A stretch of DNA of 64,000 bases from Collinsella sp. (GCA_018380195.1 JAGZUC010000008.1:1-64000); one strand, 5' to 3'; shown: positions 32,633 to 42,392, numbered from the stretch's first letter. The notes: generated from the letters alone by a model not told the origin. Numbers and translations: made by a program.

Positions 32633-32653
32633 TTATTGAGAATGAGAATCATC
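32633..32653 (+). promoter_or_regulatory. Fur-box-like sequence upstream of the purine operon
   Basis: TTATTGAGAATGAGAATCAT contains two GAGAAT hexamers followed by an inverted one (CATC), close to the classical Fur array of GATAAT hexamers. It lies 100 nt before the permease start. Genes downstream encode several iron-sulfur proteins, so iron control would make sense. No experiment supports it. Confidence 0.4.
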
Positions 32654-32751
32654 TTTAATACGATATGCAATGAAGGCACAACCTCAACCCCGCACTGCGT
32701 CACAATAGAGCGTCAGATGCGAAAACAACTACTTCGAGGATTGGTGGTCAA

Positions 32752-34146
32752 ATGACCCAGGAGACGGTTACGAACGGCACTGAAGCCCTGTTCACTCGCG
32801 AAGGCATGCCTCCCGTTAAGGAAATGATCCCGTGTGCCCTTCAGCACGTACTGGCATCGTTTGCCGGCATCATTACCCCGGCGGTCATCATGGCCGGCGT
32901 CTACGGCTTTAATAGCCAGCAGAGTACCGACATCATCCAGGTCGCGCTCATTCTTTCGGCGATCGACACGGCCCTTCAGGCCTTCGCTCCCTTCCGTCGC
33001 ATCGGCGGCGGCCTGCCCATCGTCATGGGCGTTTCGTTCGCGTTCCTGCCGGCCCTGCAGGCCATGGGTGCCTCGGGCTTTAGCTTTGGTGCGCTGCTGG
33101 GTGGCGAGATCGTCGGCGGCGCCGTCGCGGTCCTCTTTGGTCTGGCCTACAGCAAGATCAAGTGGCTGTTCCCGCCCGTCGTGACCGGTACGGTCATCTT
33201 CTCCATCGGCGTTTCGCTGTATCCCACGGCCGTCAAGTATATGGCCGGCGGTATGGGTACGCCGCTGTGGGGCACCCCGCAGGCCTGGTGCGTCGCTCTT
33301 ATCACCTTCGCCGTGGTCTTTGCGCTCGCCAACTTTGGCAAGGGCACGCTCAAGCTGGGATCCGTGTTCTTTGGCATGATCGTTGGCATGATCGTCTCCA
33401 TCCCCTTTGGCATGATCGACTTCTCCAGCGTCGCCACCGCTCAGGTCTTCGCCCTTCCCAAGCTCATGCCCTACGCGCTCGAGTTTGATCCCGAGGTCTG
33501 CATTACCCTCGCCGTCGTGTTCCCCATGGTCGCCATCCAGGTTATCGGTGACGTCTCCGCCGCCTGCCTGGGCTCCATCGACCGTATGCCCACCGAGCGC
33601 GAGCTCTCCGGCGCTATCGTGTCCCAGGGCCTCACCTCTATGGTCGGCGGTCTGCTGGGCGGTCTTCCCACCAGCGCCCTTGGCCAGAACGTGGGCATCA
33701 TCTGCTCCAACAAGGTCGTCAACAAGTGGGTCTTTGTGATCATCGCGGCCGTCTTTGCCATCGCCGGCCTGTTCCCGCAGCTCTCTGCCGTCCTTTCCGC
33801 TATCCCGCAGCCCGTCATCGGCGGCGCGACCGTCGGCGTCTTTGGCACCATCACCATGAACGGCGTGCGCATGTTCACCCGCGAGGGCCTCACGCAGCGC
33901 ACTACCACCATCGTCGGCACCTCCGTCGTCTTTGGCCTGGGTATCTGGATGGCCAGCGGTTGCCTTGCCGGCGAGGGTATGCCCGCCTGGGTGTCCACCG
34001 TCATCGGCTCCAATGCCGTAACCCCCACCGCCATCATGGCCATTGTCCTTAACCTGATCCTTCCGCAGACGCCGGTCGTGGCTCAGCACATCGATGCTGC
34101 CAAGGACGCTGCCGTGGATCTGGTCTTGCCCGAGAGCAAGAAGTAA
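32752..34146 (+). CDS. Nucleobase:cation symporter-2 family purine permease (xanthine/urate type)
   Basis: A 464-residue NCS2/NAT permease with about 12-14 membrane segments, expected to import uric acid or xanthine with protons or sodium. The NAT signature region reads SALGQNVGIICSN (about residue 307), and the preceding acidic segment QVIGDVSAACLGSID is where substrate residues lie in UapA and XanQ. GAGGATTGGTGG precedes ATG 32752. It heads an operon with ssnA, ygfK, a ferredoxin gene and xdhD, which sets the substrate as a purine. Which purine cannot be told from sequence. Confidence 0.92.
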   Translation: MTQETVTNGTEALFTREGMPPVKEMIPCALQHVLASFAGIITPAVIMAGVYGFNSQQSTDIIQVALILSAIDTALQAFAPFRRIGGGLPIVMGVSFAFLPALQAMGASGFSFGALLGGEIVGGAVAVLFGLAYSKIKWLFPPVVTGTVIFSIGVSLYPTAVKYMAGGMGTPLWGTPQAWCVALITFAVVFALANFGKGTLKLGSVFFGMIVGMIVSIPFGMIDFSSVATAQVFALPKLMPYALEFDPEVCITLAVVFPMVAIQVIGDVSAACLGSIDRMPTERELSGAIVSQGLTSMVGGLLGGLPTSALGQNVGIICSNKVVNKWVFVIIAAVFAIAGLFPQLSAVLSAIPQPVIGGATVGVFGTITMNGVRMFTREGLTQRTTTIVGTSVVFGLGIWMASGCLAGEGMPAWVSTVIGSNAVTPTAIMAIVLNLILPQTPVVAQHIDAAKDAAVDLVLPESKK

Positions 34147-34162
34147 CCAATTCGGTGCTATT

Positions 34163-34194
34163 CGTCGGCGGACGCATCGCCTCGTCCGCCGACG
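34163..34194 (+). other. Intercistronic stem-loop between permease and ssnA
   Basis: CGTCGGCGGAC (34163-34173) pairs perfectly with GTCCGCCGACG (34184-34194). A second hairpin AAAGGG-TTTG-TCCCTTT follows near 34219-34236. Neither has a T run, so they probably stabilise or process the mRNA and set the permease apart from the enzymes in expression. Confidence 0.65.
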
Positions 34195-34341
34195 CCATGC
34201 GGCACCAAGCCGCACTTCAAAGGGTTTGTCCCTTTGGTGAAGCGTTGACGGGAGAGGGCCCGTTTCCGGTGTAGGCCGGCGCTTCGCACTCCGCCATGTC
34301 AGAGGTGTCAAACCCCGCCCCTGATGTTGAAGGGAGCATTT

Positions 34342-35697
34342 ATGCTTCTGGTCGCTAACGGTTCCGTCTTTACCCGCAACGCTCAGACCCCGTTCATTCC
34401 AAACGGTGCGGTCGCCATTGACGGAGATACGATCGTCGAAGTGGGCCCCGAGCGCGAGCTCAAGGCCAAGTACCCGGATGCCGAGTACGTCGACGCCCAG
34501 GGCAACCTCATCATGCCCGGACTCATCAACTGCCACACCCACATCTACTCGGGTCTGGCCCGCGGCCTTGCCATTAAGGGCTGCAACCCCACCAACTTCC
34601 TGGAGAATCTCGAGCAGCAGTGGTGGAAGATCGACGACAACCTGACGCTCGACGGCACCAAGGCCAGCGCCTATGCCACGATTTTGGACTCCATCCGTGA
34701 TGGCGTCACCACGATCTTCGATCACCATGCGAGCTTCTGCGAGATCCCGGGAAGCCTCTTTACCATTAAGGATGCAGCTCAGGAGCTGGGCATGCGTTCG
34801 TGCCTGTGCTACGAGGTCTCCGATCGCCGCGGCCAGGAAAAGTGCGACCAGGCCATTGCCGAGAACGCCGAATTTGCCCAGTGGGCCGCCAAGGAGCGTC
34901 GCGATAACGACAACCACATGATCGCCGCCATGTTTGGCGGTCACGCCACCTTTACACTGTCGGACGAGACCATGGATAAGATGGCCGAGGCCAACAACGG
35001 CCTGACCGGCTTCCACATCCACGTGTGCGAGGGCATGAACGACGTGTGGGACTCCCGCCTCAACCGCGGTGGCATCAGCCCCGTCGAGCGCCTGCTGCAG
35101 CACAACCTGCTGGGTCCCGACACCATGCTGGGCCACTGCATCCACGTGACGCCCGCCGAGATGGATATCGTCAAGGAGTCCGGCACCTGGCTGGTCAACA
35201 ACCCCGAATCCAATATGGGCAACGCCGTGGGCTGCGCCCCCGTGCTCGAGTTCTTCCGCCGCGGCATCCCCGTGTGCATGGGCACCGACGCCTACACCCA
35301 CGATATGCTCGAGAGCCTCAAGGTCTTCCTGATTATCCAGCGCCACAACGCCGCCATGCCCAACGTGGGCTGGTGCGAGGCCATGACGATGCTGTTCGAG
35401 AACAACGCCAAGATGGCCAGCAAGTACTTCGATCGCAAGCTCGGTGTGCTCGAGGCCGGCGCCGCCGCCGACGTCATCGTTATGGACTACAAGCCCTTTA
35501 CGCCGCTGAGCGAGGAGAACATCGACGGCCACATGCTCTTTGGCATGATGGGCAAAAACTGCCGCACCACCATCATCAACGGCCGTGTCCTGTACAAGGA
35601 TCGCGAGTTCGTTGGCATTGATGAGGACAAGATCAACGCGTGGACCATGGCCGAGTCCAAGAAGCTCTGGAGCACGCTCAACGATCGCACCTACTAA
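34342..35697 (+). CDS. ssnA: SsnA-type amidohydrolase
   Basis: A 451-residue metal-dependent amidohydrolase of the SsnA branch. The metal ligands can be seen in LINCHTHIYSG, later in GFHIHVCEG and GHCIHVT, and the last in GTDAYTHD. By family it deaminates or opens a purine-derived ring; its exact substrate is not established to my knowledge. GAAGGGAGC precedes ATG 34342. It sits between the permease gene and ygfK, as in other purine-degrading enteric clusters. Confidence 0.92.
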   Translation: MLLVANGSVFTRNAQTPFIPNGAVAIDGDTIVEVGPERELKAKYPDAEYVDAQGNLIMPGLINCHTHIYSGLARGLAIKGCNPTNFLENLEQQWWKIDDNLTLDGTKASAYATILDSIRDGVTTIFDHHASFCEIPGSLFTIKDAAQELGMRSCLCYEVSDRRGQEKCDQAIAENAEFAQWAAKERRDNDNHMIAAMFGGHATFTLSDETMDKMAEANNGLTGFHIHVCEGMNDVWDSRLNRGGISPVERLLQHNLLGPDTMLGHCIHVTPAEMDIVKESGTWLVNNPESNMGNAVGCAPVLEFFRRGIPVCMGTDAYTHDMLESLKVFLIIQRHNAAMPNVGWCEAMTMLFENNAKMASKYFDRKLGVLEAGAAADVIVMDYKPFTPLSEENIDGHMLFGMMGKNCRTTIINGRVLYKDREFVGIDEDKINAWTMAESKKLWSTLNDRTY

Positions 35698-35713
35698 TTC
35701 ACAAGTAGATTCG

Positions 35714-35750
35714 CGCGCGTCGGATGTTTCGCCACATCCGGCGCGCGCAT
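35714..35750 (+). other. Intercistronic GC-rich stem-loop between ssnA and ygfK
   Basis: GCGCGCGTCGGATG pairs with CATCCGGCGCGCGC around a TTTCGCCA loop with one offset. No T run follows. It probably protects or processes the polycistronic mRNA. Confidence 0.6.
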
Positions 35751-35846
35751 AGGCGGCCTCCGCGGGGTCGCCGGCGCTGTGCTAGCGCTACACCGTATTT
35801 GCGCCCGCCGCGCGGTCTCGCCGGGCGTTACAGAGAGGAACTCATT

Positions 35847-38846
35847 ATGAGCGACATCATGAGGCCGATCCCGTTTTCGCAGCTGATGAACTGGATCATC
35901 GAGGAGCACAAGACTCAGGGCGCCGTCTTTGGCGTGCGCAAGATGGTCACGACCAACCAGGAGGGCGCGCTTCCCATTTTTGACGAGCGCATCGAGACTC
36001 CGTTTGGCCCGGCCGCCGGTCCCAATACGCAGTTGGCCCAGAACATCGTGGCATCCTACGTGGCCGGTTCCCGCTTCTTTGAGCTCAAGACCGTTCAGGT
36101 TATGGACGGCGAGGAGCTCTCCAAGTGTGTCAACAAGCCCTGCATTGTGGCGCAGGACGAGTGCTACAACTGCGAGTGGTCGACCGAGCTCGAGGTTCCG
36201 CAGGCTTTTGCCGAGTACGTGAAGGCATGGTTTGCCTGCCACCTGATCGCTCGCGAGTACGGCCTGGGCAGCCCGGACGGCTTTGTCTTCAACATGTCCG
36301 TGGGTTATGACCTGGAGGGCATCAAGAGCCCCAAGGTCGACGCCTACATCGAGGGCATGAAGGACGCCAGCGGCTCCGACGTCTGGAACGAGTGCCGCGC
36401 ATGGGCGCTCGCCAACCTGGACAAGTTTGAGCATGTCGACGCCGCGTTTGTCGAGTCCATCCCGGCACGCGTCTCCAACTCCATCACCGAGTCTACCCTG
36501 CACGGCTGCCCGCCCGCCGAGATCGAGCGCATCGCGACCTACCTCATCACCGAGAAGGGCCTCAACACCTACATCAAGTGCAACCCCACGCTGCTGGGCT
36601 ATGAGTTTGCACGTCAGCGCCTCAACGAGCTGGGCTTTGACTACATCGTCTTCGACGATACGCACTTCCGCGAGGACCTGCAGTGGGCCGACGCCGTGCC
36701 CATGTTCGAGCGCCTGATTGCCCTGTGCGCCGAGCGCGGCCTGGAGTTTGGCGTCAAGCTCACCAACACCTTCCCCGTCGACGTGACGAGGAACGAGCTG
36801 CCTTCCACCGAGATGTACATGTCCGGCCGTTCGCTGTTCTCGCTGACCATCGAGGCTGCCCGTCGCATTACCGAGCAGTTTGACGGCAAGCTGCGCATCA
36901 GCTACTCCGGCGGTGCCACGGTCTACAACATCCGCGCCCTGTACGATGCCGGCATTTGGCCCGTCACCCTGGCGACCGACGTGCTCAAGCCCGGTGGCTA
37001 CGAGCGCTTTAGTCAGATGGCCGGCGAATTTGGCGATCTGGACGGCAAGCCGTTCGCGGGCGTCTCTCTCGACGCCGTGACCGCGATCAAGACTGATTCG
37101 CTCACCAACCCGCTCTACAAGAAGCCGCTGCGCCCGCTGCCCGACCGCAAGGTTGCCGGCAAGAGCCCGCTTTCCGACTGCTTTACCACGCCGTGCCGCA
37201 CGAGCTGCCCCATCCAGCAGGACATTCCCGCCTACCTGGCGGCTGTTGACGAGGGCCGCTACGAGGACGCACTCAACATTATCATCGAGCGCAACGCCCT
37301 GCCGTTCATTACCGGCACCATCTGCCCGCATCCCTGCGGCCGTGCCTGCGAGCGTGCGTTCTACGAGCCCGAGGGCGCCCAGATCCGCGCCAGCAAGCTC
37401 AAGGCCGCCCGCGAGGCCATGACCGCCGTGCTGCCCAAGCTGCGCGCCCAGGCCATCGCCAACGACGGCGAGCGCAACGTTGCCGTTATCGGCGGCGGCC
37501 CGGCCGGTCTGGCGACGGCGTTCTTCCTGACGCGCGCCGGCGTGCCCGTCACCATCTTTGAGGCCCGCGATTCGCTCGGCGGCGTGGTCCGTCACGTGAT
37601 TCCTGAGTTCCGCATTGCGAGCGACGATATCTCCCACGATGCCGAGCTCTGCCTGGCCTTTGGCGCCAAGGTGCAGCTCAATGCTCGCGTGGATTCCATT
37701 GACGAGCTCAAGGCCCAGGGCTTTACCGACGTGGTCGTGGCCACCGGTGCCTGGATGCCCGGCTCTGCGGGCCTGGGCGAGGGTGCCGAGCTTGACGTGC
37801 TGGAGTTCCTCGAGGCCGCCAAGAAGGGCGAGAAGCTCGAGCTGGGCGAGGATGTCGTGGTCATCGGCGCCGGCAACACCGCCATGGACGCGGCTCGCGT
37901 GGCCAAGCGCCTGGCTGGTGTGAAGAACGTGCGCCTGGTGTATCGCCGCACCAAGAAGCAGATGCCCGCCGACGAGGAAGAGCTCGATTTTGCTCTTGCC
38001 GACGGCGTTGAGTTCTGCGAGCTGCTGGCGCCCAAGGCGCTCAACGGCGCCGTGCTGACCTGCGATGTTATGGAGCTTGGCGAGCCGGATGCAAGCGGCC
38101 GTCGCAGCCCCGTCGCCACGGGCGAGACCGTCGAGCTTCCCGCCACCACGGTGATCTGCGCCGTGGGCGAGGGCATCGATGCCAGCCTGTACGATGCCGC
38201 GGGCGTCGAGCACGACCGTCGCGGCCGCCTTGCTGCCACCTCCACCGGCGTCGAGGGCGTTTGGGCTGCGGGCGACTGCCGCCGCGGTCCCGCCACCGTG
38301 GTCGAGGCTATTGCCGACGCCGCCGAGGTCGCCCGTGCCATCGCCGGCGTGGACTTTAACAAGTACGCCGACCAGAATGCTCAGGCCGGTCGCGAGGACA
38401 CCTGCTACGAGCGCAAGGGGTCGCTGTGCCGCGACAAGCGCAACTGCACCAAGACCCGCTGCCTGGGCTGCGGCTCGGTGTGCGAGGTCTGCTGCGACGT
38501 GTGCCCCAACCGCGCCAACGTGGCAATTAAGGTGCCGGGCCTGGCCAAGCATCAGGTCGTCCATGTCGACGGCATGTGCAACGAGTGCGGCAACTGCGCT
38601 GTGTTCTGCCCCTACCAGGAGGGTCGTCCCTACAAGGACAAGCTCACCCTGTTCTGGAGCGAGCAGGACATGGAGAACTCCGAGAACGAGGGCTTCCTGG
38701 CCGTGGGCGAGGACCACTTTAAGGTCCGCGTCGCCGGCACGGTCCGCACCGTCTCGGTCGATGCCGTCAACACCGGCCTTCCCGAGGCCGTCCGCCTGAC
38801 CATCAAGGCCGTGCGTGACAACTATTCGTACCTTCTTAAGAAATAG
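35847..38846 (+). CDS. ygfK: YgfK-type oxidoreductase, selenate reductase-like subunit
   Basis: A 999-residue iron-sulfur flavoprotein. Residues 1 to about 430 resemble a dihydroorotate/dihydropyrimidine dehydrogenase-type barrel. The middle has a cysteine-rich helical domain (CFTTPCRTSCPIQQD, CPHPCGRACE) and a GltD-like FAD and NAD(P) part with VIGGGPAGLATAF and VVIGAGNTAMDAAR. The C-terminus carries two 4Fe-4S motifs (CLGCGSVCEVCCDVCP, CNECGNCAVFCP). It probably moves electrons between NAD(P)H and a purine-derived substrate or XdhD. ATG 35847 is chosen because it begins the conserved sequence. E. coli YgfK is 1032 residues. Confidence 0.93.
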   Translation: MSDIMRPIPFSQLMNWIIEEHKTQGAVFGVRKMVTTNQEGALPIFDERIETPFGPAAGPNTQLAQNIVASYVAGSRFFELKTVQVMDGEELSKCVNKPCIVAQDECYNCEWSTELEVPQAFAEYVKAWFACHLIAREYGLGSPDGFVFNMSVGYDLEGIKSPKVDAYIEGMKDASGSDVWNECRAWALANLDKFEHVDAAFVESIPARVSNSITESTLHGCPPAEIERIATYLITEKGLNTYIKCNPTLLGYEFARQRLNELGFDYIVFDDTHFREDLQWADAVPMFERLIALCAERGLEFGVKLTNTFPVDVTRNELPSTEMYMSGRSLFSLTIEAARRITEQFDGKLRISYSGGATVYNIRALYDAGIWPVTLATDVLKPGGYERFSQMAGEFGDLDGKPFAGVSLDAVTAIKTDSLTNPLYKKPLRPLPDRKVAGKSPLSDCFTTPCRTSCPIQQDIPAYLAAVDEGRYEDALNIIIERNALPFITGTICPHPCGRACERAFYEPEGAQIRASKLKAAREAMTAVLPKLRAQAIANDGERNVAVIGGGPAGLATAFFLTRAGVPVTIFEARDSLGGVVRHVIPEFRIASDDISHDAELCLAFGAKVQLNARVDSIDELKAQGFTDVVVATGAWMPGSAGLGEGAELDVLEFLEAAKKGEKLELGEDVVVIGAGNTAMDAARVAKRLAGVKNVRLVYRRTKKQMPADEEELDFALADGVEFCELLAPKALNGAVLTCDVMELGEPDASGRRSPVATGETVELPATTVICAVGEGIDASLYDAAGVEHDRRGRLAATSTGVEGVWAAGDCRRGPATVVEAIADAAEVARAIAGVDFNKYADQNAQAGREDTCYERKGSLCRDKRNCTKTRCLGCGSVCEVCCDVCPNRANVAIKVPGLAKHQVVHVDGMCNECGNCAVFCPYQEGRPYKDKLTLFWSEQDMENSENEGFLAVGEDHFKVRVAGTVRTVSVDAVNTGLPEAVRLTIKAVRDNYSYLLKK

Positions 38847-38857
38847 GCGAGTCTCTT

Positions 38858-39337
38858 ATGGCCAAATCCATTCAACATAACGTGGCCTACGTTGCCTGCG
38901 GAAGCGGTTGCGCCTCCGCAGGCGGCGACGCCCGCTGCAGCGAAGGCTGCATTGGCTGTGGCGCCTGCGTCACGGCCTGTCCCCACGGTGCCATTACGCT
39001 GGTCGATGGCATCGCCCGCGTGGACCGCTCCAAGTGCACGGGCTGTGGCCTGTGCGGCATGGCGTGCCCGCAGCGCGTGATTGCCTTCGTCCCCGGCTAC
39101 CAGAACATTCTGGTGCGCTGCAACAACACCGATAAGGGTGCCATTGCGCGCAAGGTCTGCGACACGAGCTGCATCGCTTGCGGTATGTGCGCCAAAAAGT
39201 GCCCTGCCGGCGCTATCCGCATCGAGGACAACTGCGCCCATATCGACGGCGTGGACTGCCTGTCGTGCGGCATGTGCGCCGTCGTCTGCCCCCACGGCGC
39301 CATCCACGACCGCACCGGCATCGCCGCCGGCGTGTAG
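38858..39337 (+). CDS. Polyferredoxin with four 4Fe-4S motifs
   Basis: A 159-residue electron carrier. Four CxxCxxCxxxCP motifs are visible: CIGCGACVTACP, CTGCGLCGMACP, CIACGMCAKKCP and CLSCGMCAVVCP. About 13 residues precede the first cluster with extra cysteines. It lies between ygfK and xdhD with gaps of 11 and 12 nt, so it is the probable electron link between them. It resembles the RnfB ferredoxin region but has no membrane anchor. Confidence 0.92.
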   Translation: MAKSIQHNVAYVACGSGCASAGGDARCSEGCIGCGACVTACPHGAITLVDGIARVDRSKCTGCGLCGMACPQRVIAFVPGYQNILVRCNNTDKGAIARKVCDTSCIACGMCAKKCPAGAIRIEDNCAHIDGVDCLSCGMCAVVCPHGAIHDRTGIAAGV

Positions 39338-39349
39338 AAGGGAATCACC

Positions 39350-42127
39350 ATGGCACAGGAATTCACTTTTACCGTTAACGGCGTCGAGCGCACGACGACC
39401 CAAAACAAACCGCTGCTGCGCTACCTGCGCGACGACCTGCACATTCACTCCGCCAAGGACGGCTGCTCCGAGGGCGCCTGCGGTACCTGCACCATTCATG
39501 TGGACGGTGCGGCCGTCAAGGCGTGCGTGCTGACCACCGCTCTTGCCGCCGGCCGTAACATCGTGACCGTCGAGGGCCTGCCCCAGGACGTGCGCGAGGC
39601 CTTTGTGTACGCCTTTGGCGCCGTGGGCGCCGTGCAGTGCGGTTTTTGCATTCCCGGCATGGTCATGGCGGGCGTAGCGCTCATCGCCGAGGATCCCGAG
39701 CCCACCGAGGAGCAGATTAAGTACGCCATTCGCGGTAACGTCTGCCGCTGCACCGGCTACAAAAAGATTATCGAGGGCATCTCGCTGGCCGCTGCGGTGC
39801 TCCGCGGCGAAAAGCAGATCGATGAGGACCTGGAGCGCGGCGATGACTACGGCGTGGGCAAGCGCGCCTTCCGTATCGACGTGCGCAAGAAGGTGCTCGG
39901 CGAGGGCAAGTATCCCGACGACATCGACGAGCTCGATCAGCCGGGCCTGACCTATGCCAGCGCCGTGCGCTCCAAGTATCCGCGCGCCCGTGTGCTCTCC
40001 ATCGACACTTCCAAGGCCGAGGCCCTGCCCGGTGTGGTGGGCATCCTGCGCGCCGAGGACGTGCCGGTCAACCAGGTCGGCCACCTTATCCAGGACTGGG
40101 ACGTCATGATCGCGGCGGGCGATATCACCCGCTGCGTGGGCGATGCCATCGTGCTGGTGGTCGCCGAGGACGAAGCGACGCTCGAGAAGGCCAAGAAGCT
40201 CGTAAAGATCGATTACGAGCCGCTGGAGCCCGTGCGCAACATTGTCGAGGCCAGGGCTGCCGACGCCCCGCGCCTGCATGACAGCTTCTTTGCCTTTGGC
40301 AACACGGTGGAGCTCAAGGACAACGTGTGCCAGAGCCGCCATGTGACGCGCGGCGACGCCGCCAAGGCGCTGGCCGAGAGCGCGTTTACCGTGACGCAGC
40401 GCTTTACCACGCCCTTTACCGAGCATGCCTTCTTGGAGCCCGAGTGCGCCGTTGCCTTCCCGTACAAGAACGGCGTCAAGGTGCAGTCGACCGACCAGGG
40501 TGCCTACGACACGCGCAAAGAGTGTGCCCACATGTTTGGCTGGGACAACGAGCCCGAGCGCGTGGTCGTCGAGACCATGCTCGTGGGCGGCGGCTTTGGC
40601 GGCAAGGAGGACGTGTCCATCCAGCATCTGGCCGCGCTCGCCGCATATAAGTTCCAGCGTCCTGTGAAGTGCAAGCTCACGCGTGCCGAGTCGCTCGCTT
40701 TCCATCCCAAGCGCCATGCCATGGACGGTACCTTTACGCTGGGCTGCGACGCCGAGGGCAACTTTACCGGTCTGGACTGCGAGATCAACTTTGACACCGG
40801 CGCCTACGCGTCGCTGTGCGGCCCGGTGCTCGAGCGCGCCTGCACGCATGCCGTCGGCCCCTACAAGTACCAGAACACCGACATTCGCGGTTTTGGCTAC
40901 TACACCAACAACCCGCCCGCCGGCGCGTACCGCGGCTTTGGCGTTTGCCAGTCCGAGTTTGCGCTCGAGAGCCTGATCGACTTGCTGGCAGAGAAGGTCG
41001 GCCTGGACCCGTGGGAGATTCGTTACCGTAATGCCATCGAGCCGGGCGAGGTTCTGCCCAACGGCCAGATCGCCGACTGCTCCACGGCGCTTAAGGAGAC
41101 GCTGCTCGAGGTCAAGGATGCCTACTACGCGCATCCCGGACACGCCGGTATCGCCTGCGCCATGAAGAACGCCGGCGTGGGCGTGGGCCTGCCCGATGCC
41201 GGCCGCTGCAAGATCCGCATCGAGGATGGCCGCGCCGTGGTCTACGCCGCCACGTCCGACATCGGCCAGGGCTGTAACACCGTCTTTTTGCAAGACGTTG
41301 CCGAGGCCTGCGGTCTGCCGCTGAGCTGCATCGCCAACGGCGAGTGTTCCACCGAGAACGCTCCCGACTCCGGCACCACGTCTGGCTCGCGTCAGACGGT
41401 CGTGACCGGCGAGGCCGTACGCGGTGCCGCCTTCCTGCTGCGCGATGCCATGGTTGGCATCGAGGCCGGCAAGCCCGCACCCGATGCTCCCGTGAGCGCG
41501 CATGGTGACGGTGTCAAGATTGAGTACGACGACGGTCGCGCATATCAGCTGCGCGCGCAGGAACTCGTCGCCGGCCAGGGCATGCATCCCCAGGATCCCG
41601 CGACCGCCATCAAGGCGCTCGAGGGATGCGAGTTTGGCTACGTGTACCTGGAGCCGACCGACAAGCTGGGCGCCGACGTGCCCAACCCCAAGAGCCACAT
41701 CTGCTACGGCTTTGCCACGCATGTGGTCATTTTGGACGATGACGGCCGCGTGAGCGAGGTCTATGCCGCGCACGATTCCGGCAAGGTGGTCAACCCCATC
41801 TCCATTCAGGGTCAGATCGAAGGCGGCGTGCTCATGGGTATGGGCTATGCGCTTACCGAGGACTGGCCGCTCAAGGACTGCGTACCCCAGGCCAGGTACG
41901 GCACGCTCGGGCTGTTCCGTGCGCCCGAGATTCCGGATATCCATGCCATCTACGTGGAAAAGGACGAGCTGCTGCCCGTGGCATACGGCGGCAAGGGCAT
42001 CGGCGAGATTGCCACGATCCCCACGGCGCCCGCCGTACAGAACGCCTACCGCGCGTTCGACGGCAAGCTGCGTCCGGATCTGCCCATGGTGGATACCCCG
42101 TACAGCCGCGCCCGTCACCGTGGGTAG
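39350..42127 (+). CDS. xdhD: Xanthine dehydrogenase-type molybdenum hydroxylase, fused 2Fe-2S and Mo domains
   Basis: A 925-residue hydroxylase. The N-terminal domain binds two 2Fe-2S clusters (Cys39, 44, 47, 59 and Cys97, 100, 132, 134). The rest is the molybdopterin domain with FGGKED, RGFGVCQ, GQGCN and the active-site Glu in GKGIGE near the C-terminus. The FAD domain of classical xanthine dehydrogenases is missing, and no FAD subunit gene is in the window. It is probably one of the selenium-dependent hydroxylases, as yqeB, yqeC, xdhC and mocA are present. It acts on hypoxanthine, xanthine or urate; the direction in this pathway is not settled by sequence. Confidence 0.93.
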   Translation: MAQEFTFTVNGVERTTTQNKPLLRYLRDDLHIHSAKDGCSEGACGTCTIHVDGAAVKACVLTTALAAGRNIVTVEGLPQDVREAFVYAFGAVGAVQCGFCIPGMVMAGVALIAEDPEPTEEQIKYAIRGNVCRCTGYKKIIEGISLAAAVLRGEKQIDEDLERGDDYGVGKRAFRIDVRKKVLGEGKYPDDIDELDQPGLTYASAVRSKYPRARVLSIDTSKAEALPGVVGILRAEDVPVNQVGHLIQDWDVMIAAGDITRCVGDAIVLVVAEDEATLEKAKKLVKIDYEPLEPVRNIVEARAADAPRLHDSFFAFGNTVELKDNVCQSRHVTRGDAAKALAESAFTVTQRFTTPFTEHAFLEPECAVAFPYKNGVKVQSTDQGAYDTRKECAHMFGWDNEPERVVVETMLVGGGFGGKEDVSIQHLAALAAYKFQRPVKCKLTRAESLAFHPKRHAMDGTFTLGCDAEGNFTGLDCEINFDTGAYASLCGPVLERACTHAVGPYKYQNTDIRGFGYYTNNPPAGAYRGFGVCQSEFALESLIDLLAEKVGLDPWEIRYRNAIEPGEVLPNGQIADCSTALKETLLEVKDAYYAHPGHAGIACAMKNAGVGVGLPDAGRCKIRIEDGRAVVYAATSDIGQGCNTVFLQDVAEACGLPLSCIANGECSTENAPDSGTTSGSRQTVVTGEAVRGAAFLLRDAMVGIEAGKPAPDAPVSAHGDGVKIEYDDGRAYQLRAQELVAGQGMHPQDPATAIKALEGCEFGYVYLEPTDKLGADVPNPKSHICYGFATHVVILDDDGRVSEVYAAHDSGKVVNPISIQGQIEGGVLMGMGYALTEDWPLKDCVPQARYGTLGLFRAPEIPDIHAIYVEKDELLPVAYGGKGIGEIATIPTAPAVQNAYRAFDGKLRPDLPMVDTPYSRARHRG

Positions 42128-42190
42128 GGCGCAGACGGCATTGCTGATGGGCTGTTCGCGCACAACACCAACTGTATATGCTGCACCTTT

Positions 42191-42226
42191 GGCCCCGGCT
42201 CCATCGCGAGCCGGGGCCTTTTGTTT
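42191..42226 (+). terminator. Terminator after xdhD
   Basis: GGCCCCGGCT pairs with AGCCGGGGCC around CCATCGCG and is followed by TTTTGTTT. It ends the permease-to-xdhD operon. Confidence 0.93.
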
Positions 42227-42327
42227 GGAGCGGAAACTGTGTTCCGGATTCAAGCCTCAGAATGGGATGAACGGATGGCATGTTTGGCGGAAACTACGGC
42301 CCAGTTTTTGGCTCCAGAACGGGATGT
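42223..42327 (+). repeat. Two degenerate direct repeats of about 46 nt
   Basis: GTTTGG-CGGAAACT starts each copy (42223 and 42282) and CAGAA-GGGATG ends each, with 31 nt between the CGGAAACT word and the copy end in both and about half of those positions identical. The first copy contains the hairpin CGGAA-ACTGTG-TTCCG. Function unknown. Confidence 0.45.
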
Positions 42328-42392
42328 ATTTTCCGGAACGGTCCACGTGCGGTGGTGTACCGCCCCTTTCGTGTGCGCCGCTTGTCGAATTA

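Noticed and set aside
39350..42127. A selenocysteine codon in XdhD
   Set aside because: No in-frame TGA is present. In this enzyme family selenium is a cofactor ligand, not selenocysteine.
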